This document shows, piece after piece, positions 35,436 to 46,960 of a DNA stretch of 64,000 bases. Location: positions 4,278,001 through 4,342,000 of the forward strand of contig JAHLMK010000001.1 of assembly GCA_019915135.1 (NCBI GenBank). The letters are read 5' to 3'. A model generated the notes under the pieces. That model did no database searches, was not told the DNA's origin, and saw only the letters and a list, made by a program, of their open reading frames with translations. Numbering within the stretch: position 1 is the stretch's first letter; the number at the start of each line of letters is the position of its first letter. Source of the stretch: Strobilurus pachycystidiatus (lineage: Eukaryota > Basidiomycota > Agaricomycetes > Agaricales > Physalacriaceae). The position numbers were made by a program, and so were the translations under genes.

Positions 35436-37098
35436 ATGGCCGATTTCAGCCTGGTGGAACCCGCCGGCTGGACGCTGTCTCTGCACTCAATATACTCTGC
35501 ATACATCGGCTATTTCCAAGTGCACAACATCGCGTGGTACGACCGCTCCTGGGGCCATCTCTTCCAGTCCTTCCCGGCGTTCCTGTCCTTCTCCTGGCCG
35601 GTCATAACGCTCACTGATGCAGAGTCTGGCAAAGCGCATATTGTCACCCGACCAGGGAGCTTGGGGGCGTTCGTCAAGATGGTTAAGACGAGGTACGTGC
35701 GCTCGGAACGGGGAGGGGAGGGGAGGGAAGCTCAAATGACTTAGGTTCGGCGAGACGCTCCCGACGCCGCCAAATATCCTCCAGGTCACCCCGTTCTCGA
35801 ATGCTTCGAGGCATATGCGACATATCTCAGACTACACTGCTTATAAGAAACTCTACGCGACACTACCCGCCGCCGAGCTGGCAGCTATAAAGGTACTGTC
35901 ATGTCTTATAGTAATGATTACCTTGAGAGTGCTCACACTCCGATACTTCAGACCCGCATACGCGCAGGCGACCCGACAGCCATCTCTCCCCTCTGGGAGT
36001 CTCGCACAAAGACCTTCTTGGCGCTCTCATTTGCCTGGAGTGAGCGCAACGAGAAGAGCTGCCTGGAGTGGGGATACGCCGCCATGCGATGCGGAGTTTT
36101 GGACTCGTACGTGTCATCTTTCTGTCCCTCAGACTCAGAGCCAAACCGCTCGCCTTAGACAAGGTCAATGGCCGCCGGTGCCCGACGTCAACTATCGGTG
36201 AGTACGTATGCATTCTGCCCCCTTGACATCCAACTCATCATTTATCCGACAGTGTCGGCCACTATGTCACTTCAGAGTACTCTTCCAAGACTGTCAATCG
36301 CGTAAACCCGACGTACCCTTGGGCTTATGCTTTTGGCGATACCCAAATCATTGGCAAGTCCAAGATCGCCCAGGTTGTCGAGGCTATCATCGGGTATGAG
36401 GCGTTTCACAAGCACCTATGTAAAACACTCATTTGACGCCTTTGCGACTCCACAGAAGCCTCGCCTCTCCAGAGTCCGAGACCGCCTCAAACACTCTCGT
36501 CCTCGTAACCTACGGCGGCTCGTCCAACCTTCTCGCCCGTCTGGAGGACCTAGGCGTCAAAATCCCACCCAATGTCATGATCCTCGACGGGGCCGCATAC
36601 GAGCGCCAGCTCTTCGCTGCGGGACGCCGCGGAACCATGCCCACCCGCCAGCCCGGCTCGTCCATGACGCTCGAAAACATCATCCGCTCCCTTCTAGGCG
36701 TCGTCGGCGGTATGGGCGGTCCTATACCAATCGGCGGTGGTATGGTCACGCCGCACAACACGGGCAACGACGCATTTCTCGCCCTCCTCACGCTCCAGAT
36801 GCTCATCGAGCCGGACACCGTCGTGATACCCAACCTTAAGAACGCGCCCAACCCGCAGCAGATAGCGCCTATGGGTATGAACTTGCCGATGCCGATGCCG
36901 ATGCCAATGGGAATGGACATGCTGCCACCCCCGAGTCTGACCCACCGCCACTCGATGCCGCCAACGGACCCGGGGATGTTGGATGAGTTCGGGCACATGA
37001 GGCTTGGTGGGAGGTCTGGCTCGCGGTCGCCTGGCAGGCATCTAGAAGTGGACACAGGTGGAACGGGACCACGCATGAGGAGGTTGAGCGGGCGCTAG
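35436..37098 (+). CDS. Gfd2/YDR514C-like DEDDh exonuclease-fold protein
   Basis: About six exons. The first starts at a good Kozak ATG (MADFSLVEPAGWTLSLHSIY). The later part shows the Gfd2/YDR514C-like RNase H fold. The segment with FLALSFAWSERNEKSCLEWG aligns with the family's ExoI motif (usually DFE-type), then HYVTSEYSSKTVN and YAFGDTQIIGKSK, then LVTYGGSSNLLARLEDLGV (ExoII region) and HNTGNDAFLALLTLQ (ExoIII, with H and D kept). In the ExoI motif both acidic residues are replaced (S-F-A instead of D-F-E). The C-terminus is disordered, with a PMPMPMPMGM run and an RS-rich tail. Family members are poorly studied 3'-5' exonuclease relatives; this one may be catalytically dead. Assignment rests on motif order. 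Confidence 0.65.
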
Positions 37099-37266
37099 AG
37101 GACTTGACAATAACAGGGACACGAATGATTACGGACTGATGGACACTGGGAAACACTTGGACTACTGGACTTACCCTTTGCTTTGTTACACTGCTATGCG
37201 TCATGTTTTGTTTCGGGCTATTGTCGGTCTTTTTGCTTGTGAAGTGTACGTAGAGTACTGTACAGT

Positions 37267-38586
37267 TTATTTAGGTGCAGAGATTGCCTTGGGCTTTTTC
37301 CTGGCATCGTCGAACCTTCGGACGATAACTTCACATTTTGTAGATTTGCAGATGTGTTTTGACGATGCCTTGACAGCGTCGGAGAAGAGGGTGAGGCCGG
37401 CGGCGCGTTCGACGGCGTCCACTGGTCGAACATCAGTCAGGTGTCAAGAGCAATAGAAGACGTAGACGTGCCTGGGACTACAAAGCTCTCTAGAGGCGCA
37501 TCGTCGGGAATGATGGCATTCGGGAGGACGAAAGCACCGGTCGATAATTCTAGGATATCAGGAGTCGAAGGAGAGGAGGGCTTGGAGGTCAGTACGACTT
37601 TGGCGAAATGTGTTGGTACTGCAATGTTGGGAGGCGAACCGATGACTTCGTGTGTCTGAGGGCCGAGAGTCAGTTAAGCTAACCCAGCAGCTAATGCATA
37701 CAAATCTCGCGTACCACGCGCCATTTCCCATCCGTATCCTTACGCGGTAGGTAGAGAGGCACTGTGAAGACATAGACGTCAGAGAATTGGCCTGTCAGCC
37801 TTCGACACCAATCTTCAAGGTATGCCCAGTCTAAACGATAGGGTTGATGAGCCACCCTACTTGGCACGAATGCTTCCAACTCACAGTGACGATTGAAGCC
37901 ATCTCCAACCTGGGGTGCAATATTAGAGAGATAGAACGTCTCGTTCATGGCCTCTTGCGAAAACTTGGCGTCAGCCGCAGGAACCATGTGTCCTCGGTCG
38001 TACCCGCTCTTGAAGTAGTCCTGTAAACGCGCACGGAATGGTACGGGAATACTGTCGTCCTCTATGAACGCGGATTTGGTCCTGTCGCCTGATTCCGAGG
38101 TATCTGGGGGTTCAATTCGCGACCGACCGAGAGAGGCCAATGTCAGATGTTCAGCTGTCTGTTCGTACTCATCAGCAGCGACCGTGCATTGAGTAGAAGA
38201 CCACGCACCCAAGCAGGATGGCGCAGACGCCGGTCGTACGCGGCAACGTATGCCTTGCGCACAATGGGATCCGCAATGGGACCTGAATTTGAAGACAGGT
38301 CGGGAGCAAGTTACAAAGTACTGATTGACCATGGCGCACCAGGATTTCCGTATCTTAAGACTGGCGGTAGAGCGGGGACCGTCGTGGCGACCGCAGAGAT
38401 GGCAGTTCGGCCGTTGGGTCCTACATCGACGACGGGAGGCGGGAGGGAGGAAACCGCCGGTGTTGTAGGCGGAGGCGGAGGCGCGAGGACAGTAGTCGTC
38501 GTGCGCTTGGTTATAGCAGTGGCAATACCGCCTCCGACGACGGCGCCAGCCGCGAATATGGCCGCTTGAATGACTGACGAGGACAT
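37267..38586 (-). CDS. NUC1: Mitochondrial DNA/RNA non-specific endonuclease
   Basis: Multi-exon gene starting at 38586 (MSSSVIQAAIFAAGAVVGGG, a hydrophobic N-terminal anchor or mitochondrial signal) and ending at TAA 37267-37269. After a proline-rich linker comes the nuclease domain: RYGNPGAP, then the catalytic DRGHMVPAAD motif (DRGH) and FYLSNIAPQVGDGFN, whose asparagines bind Mg2+. C-terminal blocks include VYVFTVPLYLPRKDTDGKW and ALESFVVP-like sequence. It is the fungal homologue of endonuclease G, held in mitochondria and released in programmed death, where it degrades DNA and RNA; it also helps turn over mitochondrial DNA. Intact by inspection. Confidence 0.92.
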
Positions 38587-38851
38587 GGCAGACAAGAAGA
38601 AAAAGACGTGGATGATCTGGATCGGCACGCGCCGGCAGGCATCGCGCGGACAGAGAAGTTGCATAGCAGACTAAGTATAAACATCGTACTTGAGTAGGTA
38701 TAAATGTCACTACTATGTTCATTCGTATACTGAATGGTCACTGCTCCATATAAAATGAAAACCCAATTCAACTGGGCTGCGGAGATGTGAGGGTGATGGC
38801 AAAGTTGAATTCCAACTCCGGCGCCGACGCGGACACAGGTACAACTGGAAA
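38587..38851. other. NUC1 promoter region
   Basis: Upstream of NUC1. No gene seen. Confidence 0.4.
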
Positions 38852-39545
38852 CTTGGTCGGGATTTGACCGACGAGATTAGCACCTAGCTGATTTGGTCAG
38901 GATTTGACCGACAAGATTAGCACCTAGCTCATTTGGTCGGATATTGACCGACGAGATTAGCACCCAGCTCATTTGGTCGGATATTGATTGACGAGAGAGT
39001 CGCCTGTCTTGTTTGAACTTTGGTCGGAAATCATTGACAAGATTTTTGCCTGGCGAGGCTCATCGGATATTTAATTGACAAGAAACTCTTACAGATGTCT
39101 AATTGTCTGGTTCCAAGGTCTGCCTCTTCTTTCGTACAGCAGAGTATCCTTATCCAAACAATATAATCAACAAACAATCATAATCTGACTGTTGTCTTTG
39201 GTCTCTTGTGTGAGACAAAGGGTGTTGAGATAGAGTCCCTAATACACTGACATCCCTCCCTCCATCAACAGTGGTATTTGGAAGTATCTGTTTCCCGGTG
39301 ACTAACATTGACAAGACAGGAGGGTGAAAATTGGTGCGGGTGAAAATTGATAAATTGTGATTTTTAAAGTTATTTGTATGCATTGTATTGTACTACTAAT
39401 ATAATTGTAAGAAGGAATTCACACGTCAAACAGAGAATCTGGTCAAAAAAATCCAACCGGGCAAGCAAGGGGATTATTTGGTCAAAGGCATATCCGACCG
39501 AGAGAGCAAGTGGCGAGGCTGGTGAACTTGATATCCGACCAAACT
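38852..39545. repeat. 40-bp tandem repeat array and inverted arm (possible MITE)
   Basis: Four copies of a 40-bp unit begin at 38852, 38892, 38932 and 38972, each starting TTTGGTCGG(or CAG) and containing TTGACCGACGAGATTAGC; further copies decay to about 39090. At the other end (39480-39537) the motif appears in inverted form (ATATCCGACCAAA, ATATCCGACCGA). Tandem units at one end and inverted copies at the other suggest subterminal repeats of a roughly 690-bp non-autonomous DNA transposon. No target duplication was found and no protein is encoded. Confidence 0.6.
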
Positions 39546-40642
39546 AACGGACGTGAACTAATGAGCTGTTGCTCAGATTTCGTTATGTTGTGCACAGCCG
39601 GGTACGGATGGAGGAGGGTAGGAAGATAGGACCAATATATACAGTGCCTCCAAAGACTGTCTGTCTCCGGTGTCCACCTTTTCAGGTCAAGGTGGAAGTC
39701 AACTTTGAACTAGTGACGCTTGCGTCTTCTTGCGCGTCTAAATAAGCACCGCCGGCTCGATGCTGTATACTCAAAGGGGCCTCATCATCACCACACACAT
39801 TCTAACTTCAAACTGCAGGTTTGGGTAAGGAACAAGAGGGTGTACACACTTTACTCATACACAAAAAGCTTACCATTTGCCGTAGACAAAAATGCACTGC
39901 CCAAAACTTCATCAGCGCATGCCCTGACACTTACGCGGGAGCCAAAGCACCGCCGCCCTTGAGTCCCGATCCCGCCGTCCGACCATCATCCCATCCTCGC
40001 CCGAGGTCGATCTCCAATAGGCCCAAGCCGCCCAATAACTATGTGAGTCATGAATGGTAACGCAATCCATGTGTTAGATGCACTGGATGATAGAGACATC
40101 AGCGCTTGAGTCCTCGGAGTATCAAAATATGATCAGCCCGAAGCCCAAAAGAAGAGCAAACGAGCGGCGCCCCCGCTCCGTTCTGCCCCTAACATAGGGC
40201 GCAAAGACAGTTCACCCTGATCAGTCCATAGCACCAGCGTTCCATCGTCACCGCTCAAAATGCCGTTGGCCCGACCACACTCCCGTCTTCGACCAAGAAC
40301 AATTGCCAGCGCTCGCCAGGCTTCGGGATAAATCATGCCCACCGAGGGGTTCAGACAGGCGGGCGTCGTGGAGGGCAATGTCATCGTCCGTCCAGCCCTC
40401 TCAAGGTCTAGATATGCAGTTTGAGGAGCAGGAATTCGATCTAAAATTTGACGACGTAACGAGGGTGCAGCACAGCGCCGTTCTGGCCGCAAGTTCAATG
40501 CCTCGAGTAAGTTCCTTTGTATTAATATATTGGCAGCAACCCATCCGCATTTTTCACGCGGGAAATGATCCTGGCAGACGCGCCGCTGAGCCTGCGAGAC
40601 AGCATGCCCATGTAGAAAGACAGTGCGTCATCAAAGATGAGA
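39546..40642. other. Gene-free sequence between repeats
   Basis: About 1.1 kb. ORFs are short, without conserved features. Probably decayed repeats. Confidence 0.35.
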
Positions 40643-42972
40643 TGGTGACTCACCTCAACCTCACGTCATCCGTAGTCAGGAGACTAGTCTCAGGGGGGGG
40701 GTATACACCTAGACTACAGGCTTGCGATACCGAACTACCACACACTGCCAATATTACTGTGAATATTGTCCATGCCTTTGCCTTCTAAGTAATTAAGTCG
40801 TACGGTAACTGCACCGGCAACCAGTCCGCCCTCGGAATCGTCCGATGCTGACAACCACTGATCACACGCTGCCATCAACGTGCCGGACATCATGTGCGAC
40901 GTCCCGGCTTCTCTCCCGCCATGTTCCCGCCCTCTGATTCAGAGCCCCTGCCAAAATTCCTTCCTCTAGCGGACAGACTCAACGTCAGTTTGTCTTCGGT
41001 GCTTGCCATTCTCGACGGCTCTCGGGCTAGTGACCGTCGCATTGGTCTGACCGCGGAATTGCCTTGTCGCTGCCCTCACGACTTGAGCACTTGGTGGGCT
41101 CGTTACTCGTCGTCAATTTGGCGGGCGTTGTTTGTTGCCGGCTCTCCCGTTTCCGACTTGTATGGGTGCCGGTGTGCGGGGCATGGGACATGGAACTCAG
41201 GTCCAAGTCGGGCAATGACATCGGGCGCAGTACAACGAGGGCTCGGTCGGAGCGCTTCAAGGTGCGGGCGCGGCACGGCGCGATGGACAACCAGGCTTGC
41301 TGGTGCACATCTCACTATCCCTTAGATCTCTGATTACTGCTGATGCATACTTGCCAGGCAGATTGATTGTTGATCAAGGTGCGCTTTCGCGGCGCGCACC
41401 GCGTACTGCTGTTTACACGTCGGTCGATACTTGTATGCAGCCATCTGTATATACCCAATGTCATCCTGTTTCCAAATCTTGAAGCTCAAGGCAACCCCGT
41501 CCCTACAATGCCAATGGAAAACGTGACTAGCGCCATCATCCGCCGCCACACCGTCTGACGGCTGGTATAAGCTCTATTTCTCTGAGCTCTCGTATTGTCT
41601 CACTTGCAGAGTAGCAGTCTTGTTTCATCATACACAGACTACAGTCCATCTACAAGAGAGGCAGCCGGTAATTCTCTTTGCTTCTTCTGTTACCTTCGTG
41701 AGTAATGCTCGGGATATTCATCGAGCGGGAGGCCGCACTGTTGGTGGTTTCTGTATTGGAAAGCCTCACAAGATGTCTTGAAGCTGATGCCCTTTGGTAT
41801 CTCCCGAGAAAGCTTTCATATTGGGTTGCAAGAACGAGATGAGAGACGAGCTGTTAAAGGCTAAATGAACCTCATTCACAATCTGCAAATTCTTTAGACA
41901 ATAATTCCTATGAATGAAATAACACCTAGAGACATGTGCATCAACTCCAAGGACTATCTCCCTGTTATTCCTTTTGCTCACAGATGCCGTCGTCTTGCTC
42001 AACACGGCGCAAAAGGCGCGGGAACCGTGACACCGGCATTGCGGCACACTGCCAAAATCACTGAATGTCACAATCTGTCACATTGATCTCTTTATCTTTG
42101 ACCGTCATGTCGCTCTCGAGACGCCATTGATGACCGGCTCGCTAACACCTTGGGAGGGCGAGTCGGTCTTCGCAGTCTTCTCTCTACTACCGTCACGGCT
42201 TGCCCCCCCTTGACGACACATGTTGCTGAGCTGTACGGATCTCACACGGCTGTAGGCTGCCTAGGTGCGTATTCTATTAACGTGGGAGATACCGTTGGAG
42301 CAGAAGTGGCAGAGTGCGCCAGTGACGATGCGCCGGCCTCAGTCATTCAGAATGTGCACGACCGCCTCAACCGCCTCGGCTTACCCCATTGATGCAGCTG
42401 TAGAGTCACCGCCATCAACCACCATCCCTTCTATAGCCACATTGACCCACACGCCGCCGTTGACGACCTTGAACCCACTGACCGACTTTGTTGACTCGTT
42501 GGAATGAACGATCTGGAGGAGGCGAGGGCAGTGGTGCAGCAGCGCCGCCGCCTAATGAAGGCGCATACTAGTAGAATAGCTGCCTAAATTTAGTTGTGTT
42601 GAGCTGTGTTTAGCGTTATCTATGTATTTTGAGAGTCTGTCCCCTTGTGCACCCACAATTAGTGAGAGATCGAGAAAATGGAAGGCGGGAGGGGCGGGGT
42701 CACAAGGACCGAGGCGGCGCACATGATGTTTGATGATGTCGGACCGGCGATTGCAGTCGGCGGGCAATCCCGAGCATGGCTTGTAGCTACTTGTAGCCGG
42801 TATTATTGCCGAGCCCCGACTATTTACTTACAGGGAATCGGTTCGAACTTTATTGACAATTATATTGGCAGTGTGTGGCTATTCGGTAACTCAAGCCTGC
42901 AGGCTAGGTGTATCCCCCCCCCTGAGACTAGTCTCCAGACTACCGATCATGTGAGGTTGAGGTGTGGTGACT
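40643..42972. mobile_element. 2.3-kb TIR element with perfect 8-bp TSD
   Basis: The element spans 40651-42964. Its ends are inverted repeats of about 150 bp (left CACCTCAACCTCAC..., right ...GTGAGGTTGAGGTG) that contain a G9/C9 run and the 12-bp palindrome GAGACTAGTCTC. It is flanked by an exact 8-bp direct repeat, TGGTGACT (40643-40650 and 42965-42972). An 8-bp duplication is the size made by hAT, P and KDZ-type transposases. The 2 kb interior shows no transposase; ORFs such as 40894-41325 and 42150-42392 have no recognisable domain. It is therefore a non-autonomous or internally deleted element. Confidence 0.8.
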
Positions 42973-43050
42973 GGATGCTGAAGGCAAAGGTGGACAAAGA
43001 GGGTAAGTTGGGCGTCTTCACGGAGTCGAGGGTTAAATTACTGTATGTGG

Positions 43051-43207
43051 GCAGAGTCTAGACATGAGCACGAATGTCGGATATTTTCGGATATTTCAAT
43101 TATATTTGTATCCGACATCCGAAGATATTCGGATGTCGGATGTCGGATACCTCTCGGATGTCGGATGCCTCTCGGATGTCGGATGTCCACTTTCTGAGCA
43201 GACATCC
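43051..43207. mobile_element. hAT-like MITE, left part (split by LTR element)
   Basis: Begins TAGACATGAGCACGAATGTC at 43059 and continues with CGGATGTC/CGGATA repeats to 43207, where the LTR retrotransposon inserted. Flanked on the left by GCAGAGTC (43051-43058). Confidence 0.75.
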
Positions 43208-44296
43208 TGTTAGCGTCCGTCCTAGGATCCTAAGTAGGTCGGGCCGTCTATCGAGATCGAGGGTGTTCCGCTGGCAGGAATCAACACGAGCGAGGGTCGA
43301 GATGTCAATCAGACGGACTCCCCGAGTCGTCTATTGGTCTGTTCTCGCGAGAGGTCGTTCACTTCAGAGATCGACCCGGTCGATATCTTAAGAGGACGGT
43401 CTGTTTGGATGAGGAGACGGGGACGAGGACGAAGAACGGGATGGTTAAACGTAAAGTCCACTCTAAGGTTTTACAAGTATGATAGCGCTGTATTTATACG
43501 TCGGGCGGCGGGACCGCGCTGTCCCGCCATCTACCCAAAGGGCGCTCCTGACTCATTCTCCAAACATCGAGAACCTTCTTCAAGTTCCGGCTAAAAGCGT
43601 AAACGACCCAGGCCTATCCGGCGATGGCGGGTTGTCAGCCGACGCGGCGGGAGTCGATGCCGATCAGCGGCGGGATTCACCCATGCGGTCGCGAAGGCGG
43701 AATCGATGGCGATGGGCGCGATAGGGCGGGCGGTATCATGGGAGCGCGTGGTGCTTCTTCTCAAGAAGCGCCAGCCAGCTCTACCAGAGGAGAGAGCCCT
43801 CGTGAACATAGTTGTGCGAGGGGCGGGCGATCGGGAAAGGTCCTCGGCCGAGCGGAGACGGTCGGGCGCGCCTTTCTCCTACGGTGGTCGACCGCCCTGC
43901 TGAGTCTAGACTCGTACGAGCGAGTTCGATAGGTGATGTGGCGAGAGTATTCCTTCGGGCTTCCCTGTAGTCGGACCGAGTGATCCGGATGTGGGCGCGT
44001 ATGTTACTTAGTTCGCTAGGGTTTCCCTGAGGTGTCGAAATGACGGAGAGAGTCCGCAACCTGATTGCGCTGGCTTCTCGTAAGGTTGTATCCAATGGTA
44101 CGTTTGCAGGGGGAGGGAGGAAGACGGTGCTTCCGCGGAGGTGATATCCGTGAACGGAGTTCGTGGTGGAACAAGATATAGGTTTCGCCCGCGGGTACGC
44201 TCCTCGAGCGCCCCGAGGGGTTTCCGACGACCTTTCGGGAACCAGGAGGGTGGCAAGGTCTTGTGCCTGTCGGACACCCGGACCAAGATCATAACA
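43208..44296 (-). repeat. LTR, left (3' LTR in element orientation)
   Basis: 1089 bp, TGTTAG...ATAACA. Compared with the right LTR I see two substitutions and seven single-base indels, mostly in homopolymers. TATTTATA at 43491-43498 is a TATA box on the minus strand. Confidence 0.92.
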
Positions 44297-44942
44297 ATAT
44301 CTCCTCTTCAAGATTCTTGTCCCCAAGAATCGCAAAGGACAAATCCATTCGCTTGCGCGGAGCCCGGTCCTCTCGGCGATCGATATCACCGATCGACGCT
44401 TTGAGAACCGGGAATTCGGGACCGGGACAGGCGGGGTGTGGCGCAGAGTGAATACCTGCGCCACCTTCTGCGCTAACCGTGCGTCTAAGAAATCTTTTCG
44501 AAAACTCGAGGACCGGGACAGGCGAGTCCCTATGAATGGTTGTGAAATGATAGATCGATCTGTCGGGTAAGATATGTTCCCGTTGTGTGGCGATCGCCTG
44601 GAAATGCGAGTATTTGGGTGTCGATTCGTCCTAAATTCGGCGATCCCAGTTCTGGGGGAACGATGCGATCGTGTTCTCCTATTCGCTTTCGGTGTTTCGG
44701 GGGTCTGCGGCTGCCACCCAATCTCAGAGCCTCGCTCTTCTGCGAGGTACAACCGTCCCGCCTCGCGGTCGTTTGTCCTCATGTTTTCGTCGTAGCTGTC
44801 GACGGTCCTCCCTGAGGCCGCCGCCTTTCCAGAATCGAATCGACCCTTCGTTACCCAAGTCTGACGCCTTTTTAAAGGGAGGACGGGGCTGCGAAGTCGC
44901 CACCCGCCCGCCTTCGTTCGTTTCGCCCGTATCGCTGCCGCC

Positions 44943-46413
44943 ATGTCCGTTTCCTCCGACCCTTCCAAGCCAGTCGCTGTCGATCCCACCTTGTCCCACT
45001 TCTGGTTAGGCGCGGAGCTCCTGGACGTGGCCATCCCGCGGCAGTTGTCACATATTACGGAGGCGGCGAAGGACGAGATTCATGATGCGCTGGCAGGGCC
45101 TGCGCTCTTGATTTCTCTAGCGGTCCAGTCGGGGATCCTATGCGACGCGGTCGTAGATGGGTCGGACATCCCAGCGTTGGAACGCTGGGCGGAGATTCGG
45201 GTCCCGTTGGTGCGTGCTGGTCGTCGAGGGGTCCTCCGTGCTCTGATTCTTTACTTCTTTGGATAGGAATCCCTGTGTCGTGTGACGGCAGAGCTACGAG
45301 CTTGGGGTTGTATCCTCTGGGCTCGTCCAGAGCTCCGAGACGTAGTCATCTGCCTGAAGTGCGTTGTCCAACTGGACCTGATGTTCGACCTAGGCGTTAC
45401 CGAGGGGATTTTCGCCGAGGCTCTTCACTGGTGGGACTCGGATTCTCATCCCCCGGACCTGTCCATCCTTCAGGTCACTTGTTGGGAGAGGGAGGACCCC
45501 CCGGTCTTCGCTTCCCTGGCGTACAAACCGTCGGAAGGGGACGACGCTTTCGAGGGGCGATGGGATCCTCCTTGTTCTTCCATGAGGCCGACCCAGCTTA
45601 GCGTTGTCCGCCCCGTCGCCGAACCTTCTCTTGTTGTGCCATCGGTCGTCGTAGAGCCCAAGTCTTTGGACTGGTTCGAGGCATCGTACGAGGATGACGA
45701 TGCGATTTCTTGGGGCGTGGACTCGACGCCTTCGTTGGAGACGGACTCGCGATCTTCGGCACCATCCCTCGAACTCCCCGAGTTCGAAGAGACGGTGTGT
45801 TTCCCTCTTCATATAGTTCGTCGTATGTCTTTTGCTGAATTCTTTTGCCTTCTAGATTTCGGAGGTCGAGACGTTTGTGGCCGCCGCAGATCCAGTACCC
45901 TATGAGGTCCGCTTGTTCCCCGAACAAGACTGTCGCTCCTGCTCCCAGTCGGGCCAACCCGAAAGTCATCCGTGTTTCTTTCGTCTGGACCAGTGGACGT
46001 GGAAGGCGGGGAGTTTTGCCTGTGTGTGCTGTCGAACTCGGGGGGTTCTGTGTTCGCTGGCTTTGGTCCTGCGATCCTCTCGTGAGGCTCGAGATGCGCT
46101 CCGAGCTTGTGTTGCTATTGGGGATAGTCGGGGTGGTTACGAGTGGCACTTGCGCACTCAACGCTTCCTTCGCGATGTGAACTATGAGTTCCCGGAGGCG
46201 TATTACACCGGCCATTACTTCGAGACGGGGAAGTCGATGGAGGGGAAGAGGTTCTCCTGGGTTTGTCCGCTTCATGGGACTGGGGAGGGCGATGCAGCGT
46301 TTGACGAACTTCCCGAGTATCATTCTCGGTCGGAGTTTCGTCCTCCTCGGGGTCCCCGGAAGGCGCCACGCCCTTCTCAGAGTTTCCCCTTTCTGCCTCA
46401 TCGTCGAGTGTGA
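44943..46413 (+). CDS. LTR-element cargo gene, cysteine-rich protein
   Basis: Three exons, 44943-45209, 45267-45794 and 45856-46413, sum to 1353 nt and encode 450 residues. Both introns are GT-AG (GTGCGT...GGATAG and GTGTGT...TTCTAG) and keep the frame. A GCCGCCATG start context and a TTTTTAAAGG box about 70 bp upstream suggest its own promoter. Residues 1-265 have a helical region (ITEAAKDEIHDALAGPALLI) and an acidic, serine-rich segment. Residues from about 291 form a possible zinc-binding module, C-x2-C-x10-C-x15-C-x2-C-x6-C, including DQWTWKAGSFACVCC. The C-terminal part has YEFPEAYYTGHYFETGKSME. I do not recognise the family. It lies antisense to the inferred direction of element transcription, which would explain why its introns survived retrotransposition. 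Confidence 0.65.
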
Positions 46414-46535
46414 GGAGGTTCGTGTGTTGATCTTTTGGTGTATAATCAGGTCATTTGTTCGGGTGTCCTATAGCGATTTTCCGTAGTAGTTATATGTGTC
46501 CGTTTGAATGATAAGTTCGTGGTCGTTCCGCTCGT

Positions 46536-46916
46536 CTAGGTTCGGAGGGGGAGCTGGGGGCAGTTCCGTCGATAGTGTCCCACACGTCGACACTGGAAGC
46601 ATTCCGTGGTGATCGCTTGCTGGTTCCTTGGACGAGGGGGGTTTCCAATGTGACGCGGGACGGGTGGGTGCGTACGGAACGAGTGGAGGACGCGTTCCGC
46701 GACTTGATCTACCTCGCGTCGTACTCGGACGGGATTGATGGTAGGGGGCCTCGGGAGGAAGGGGCGGGACGGGGTTATGAAGTGGTTGTTCCTCTGAAGC
46801 GGTGAGGATCCCCGATCCCCACCCTTCAGCCTGGTCTCCAGTAGCCAGACGCATCTCCCCAGGAGTGCGAGGGCGATTGCGGTCGTTACAGCGCCCGCTA
46901 ATTCGAGGTGGTTCAT
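46536..46916 (-). CDS. Zinc-knuckle (Gag-like) small protein of LTR element
   Basis: 126-residue ORF starting 45 bp inside the right LTR in the inferred transcription direction. It begins MNHLELAGAVTTAIALALLG, a possible membrane segment, then a proline/arginine-rich basic region, then a canonical CCHC zinc knuckle, CFQCRRVGHYRRNC (C-x2-C-x4-H-x4-C), near the C-terminus. CCHC knuckles bind RNA in retrotransposon Gag proteins. The protein is much shorter than normal Gag and lacks a recognisable capsid domain, so it may be a minimal RNA-packaging factor or a Gag remnant. It converges on the cargo gene, with 122 bp between the stops. Confidence 0.65.
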   Translation of the reverse strand: MNHLELAGAVTTAIALALLGRCVWLLETRLKGGDRGSSPLQRNNHFITPSRPFLPRPPTINPVRVRREVDQVAERVLHSFRTHPPVPRHIGNPPRPRNQQAITTECFQCRRVGHYRRNCPQLPLRT

Positions 46917-46960
46917 CGTGGCGTGTTATTCCTGGGAGCGATAGTGGAGAGTGGACTTAT

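Noticed and set aside
38852..39010. CRISPR-like regular repeat array
   Set aside because: The repeats are contiguous 40-bp units with no distinct spacers, and the genome is eukaryotic.
40133..40498. 121-codon minus-strand ORF with a TLVLWTDQGEL stretch
   Set aside because: A few residues resemble a nuclease or RNase H strand, but the rest is arginine/alanine-rich with no other motif; insufficient for a call.
43781..45034. 417-codon minus-strand ORF overlapping the left LTR
   Set aside because: It runs across the LTR boundary and the start of the cargo gene, is arginine/serine/proline-rich and matches no Gag or Pol motif; most likely an artefact of GC-rich sequence.
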